Shown piece by piece: positions 5,224 to 5,640 of a DNA stretch of 5,640 nt. Origin of the DNA: Bacillota bacterium. GTDB lineage: Bacteria; Bacillota; Clostridia; Oscillospirales; Ruminococcaceae. The stretch is taken from the NCBI GenBank assembly GCA_023388515.1, contig JAEWGD010000026.1, forward strand, positions 1-5,640, read 5' to 3'. The notes beneath the pieces are model-generated. The model had not been told where the DNA came from. It saw only the letters and a list, made by a program, of their open reading frames with translations, and did no database searches. The position numbers and the translations under genes are program-made. The stretch's first letter is position 1; each line of letters starts with the position of its first letter.

Positions 5224-5640
5224 ATCGCTAACAATTACGAAGGCATCAAAACCCAGAAGTTCGGCATCGAAATCGAGATGACTGGTTTGACAAGAGCAAA
5301 GGCAGCCAAAACATTGGCAAAGTATTTTAATACCACAGCAGATCATTTGGGAGGATCGTACGACACATATATTATTCGTGATAACCAAAATCGTAAGTGG
5401 AAAATTGTTTCCGATGCCAGTATCCAGTGCTATAAAAAGGATGGGACTATCGCAAGCAATCTATATAGCGTTGAACTTGTCTCACCAATTTGTGAATATG
5501 ATGATATTGGAATAATTCAGCAGCTTGTTAGAGGTTTGAGGTTGGCAGGTGGAATATGTAATAATTCAACTGGAATTCATATTCACATTAATGCTGCTCC
5601 ATATGATGCTCAAAAATTAAGAAACTTTGTAAATATCGTT
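5224..5640 (+). CDS. Putative amidoligase (Amidoligase_2 family), 5' part
   Basis: This is the N-terminal part of the amidoligase that continues at base 48 if the ends are joined. Family-like motifs appear in order: KFGIEIEMTG (about residues 12-21), KWKIVSDASI, SVELVSPI and TGIHIHINAAPYDAQKL. The paired Glu (E.E) and His (H.H) residues are the expected metal/ATP-site residues of this glutamine-synthetase-like fold. The ribosome binding site AAAGGAGGTGAG (5209-5220) is near perfect. The codon at the ideal distance, 7 bases after GGAGG, is ATC (5224-5226) followed by GCT AAC AAT, not ATG. The first in-frame ATG is at 5278, inside the EIEM motif, and starting there would remove FGIEIE. In-frame TTG codons at 5170 and 5185 lie inside the upstream hairpin and have no ribosome binding site. 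So the gene either uses a rare ATC start or has lost its start by a single base change. Codon use is less AT-rich than in the ABC operon. Confidence 0.75.
   Translation, partial: MANNYEGIKTQKFGIEIEMTGLTRAKAAKTLAKYFNTTADHLGGSYDTYIIRDNQNRKWKIVSDASIQCYKKDGTIASNLYSVELVSPICEYDDIGIIQQLVRGLRLAGGICNNSTGIHIHINAAPYDAQKLRNFVNIV
5594..5640. repeat. Terminal direct repeat, right copy (47 bp)
   Basis: This is an exact copy of bases 1-47. If the ends are merged, the unit is 5593 bp long and the amidoligase gene becomes whole. Confidence 0.95.

Noticed and set aside
5146..5388. Minus-strand reading frame of 80 codons, rich in Cys
   Set aside because: It lies opposite the conserved amidoligase N-terminus and the terminator hairpin; no ribosome binding site and no family features.

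Overview
The window looks like accessory DNA from an AT-rich member of the Bacillota, most likely a gut Clostridia/Lachnospiraceae-type host. The evidence is strong AGGAGG-type ribosome binding sites, AT-rich codon use, a Gram-positive style ABC/secreted-peptide operon, and an Amidoligase_2-type gene of the kind carried on clostridial mobile elements. The host assignment is an inference. No replication, conjugation or integrase gene is visible.

The first 47 bases (1-47) are identical to the last 47 (5594-5640). The reading frame of the amidoligase gene runs without interruption across this join: its 5' part lies at 5224-5640 and its 3' part at 1-635. The simplest readings are a circular molecule of 5593 bp (plasmid or excised circle) or a tandemly repeated 5.6 kb unit. 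The sequence alone cannot separate these.

Layout. 1-635: C-terminal two thirds of the amidoligase (+). 637-744: an inverted repeat, then the terminator of the minus-strand operon. 765-4248, all minus strand: a four-gene operon read in the order secreted two-cysteine protein (4248-3823), hairpin, FtsX/MacB-like permease 1 (3738-2647), permease 2 (2644 or 2650 down to 1427), MacB/LolD-type ATPase (1427-765). The permease 1/permease 2 and permease 2/ATPase junctions overlap by a few bases. 4249-4440: two candidate promoters and two palindromes. 4471-4569: a decayed second copy of the permease 1/permease 2 junction. 4647-4877: extended -10 promoter and the N-terminal zinc ribbon of an IS1-type InsA, cut off at a perfect hairpin. 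4864-5210: non-coding DNA with two terminator-like hairpins. 5209-5640: ideal Shine-Dalgarno and the 5' part of the amidoligase, which has ATC where the start codon should be.

How the genes may work together (inference): the operon pairs a Sec-exported small protein of unknown family with a dedicated three-component ABC transporter. This resembles bacteriocin/immunity loci of the lactococcin-972 type, although the protein itself does not look like lactococcin 972. The transporter may protect the producer from the secreted protein, or help release or mature it. The decayed permease copy next door suggests that such modules have been duplicated. The amidoligase appears to be an unrelated passenger or backbone gene.
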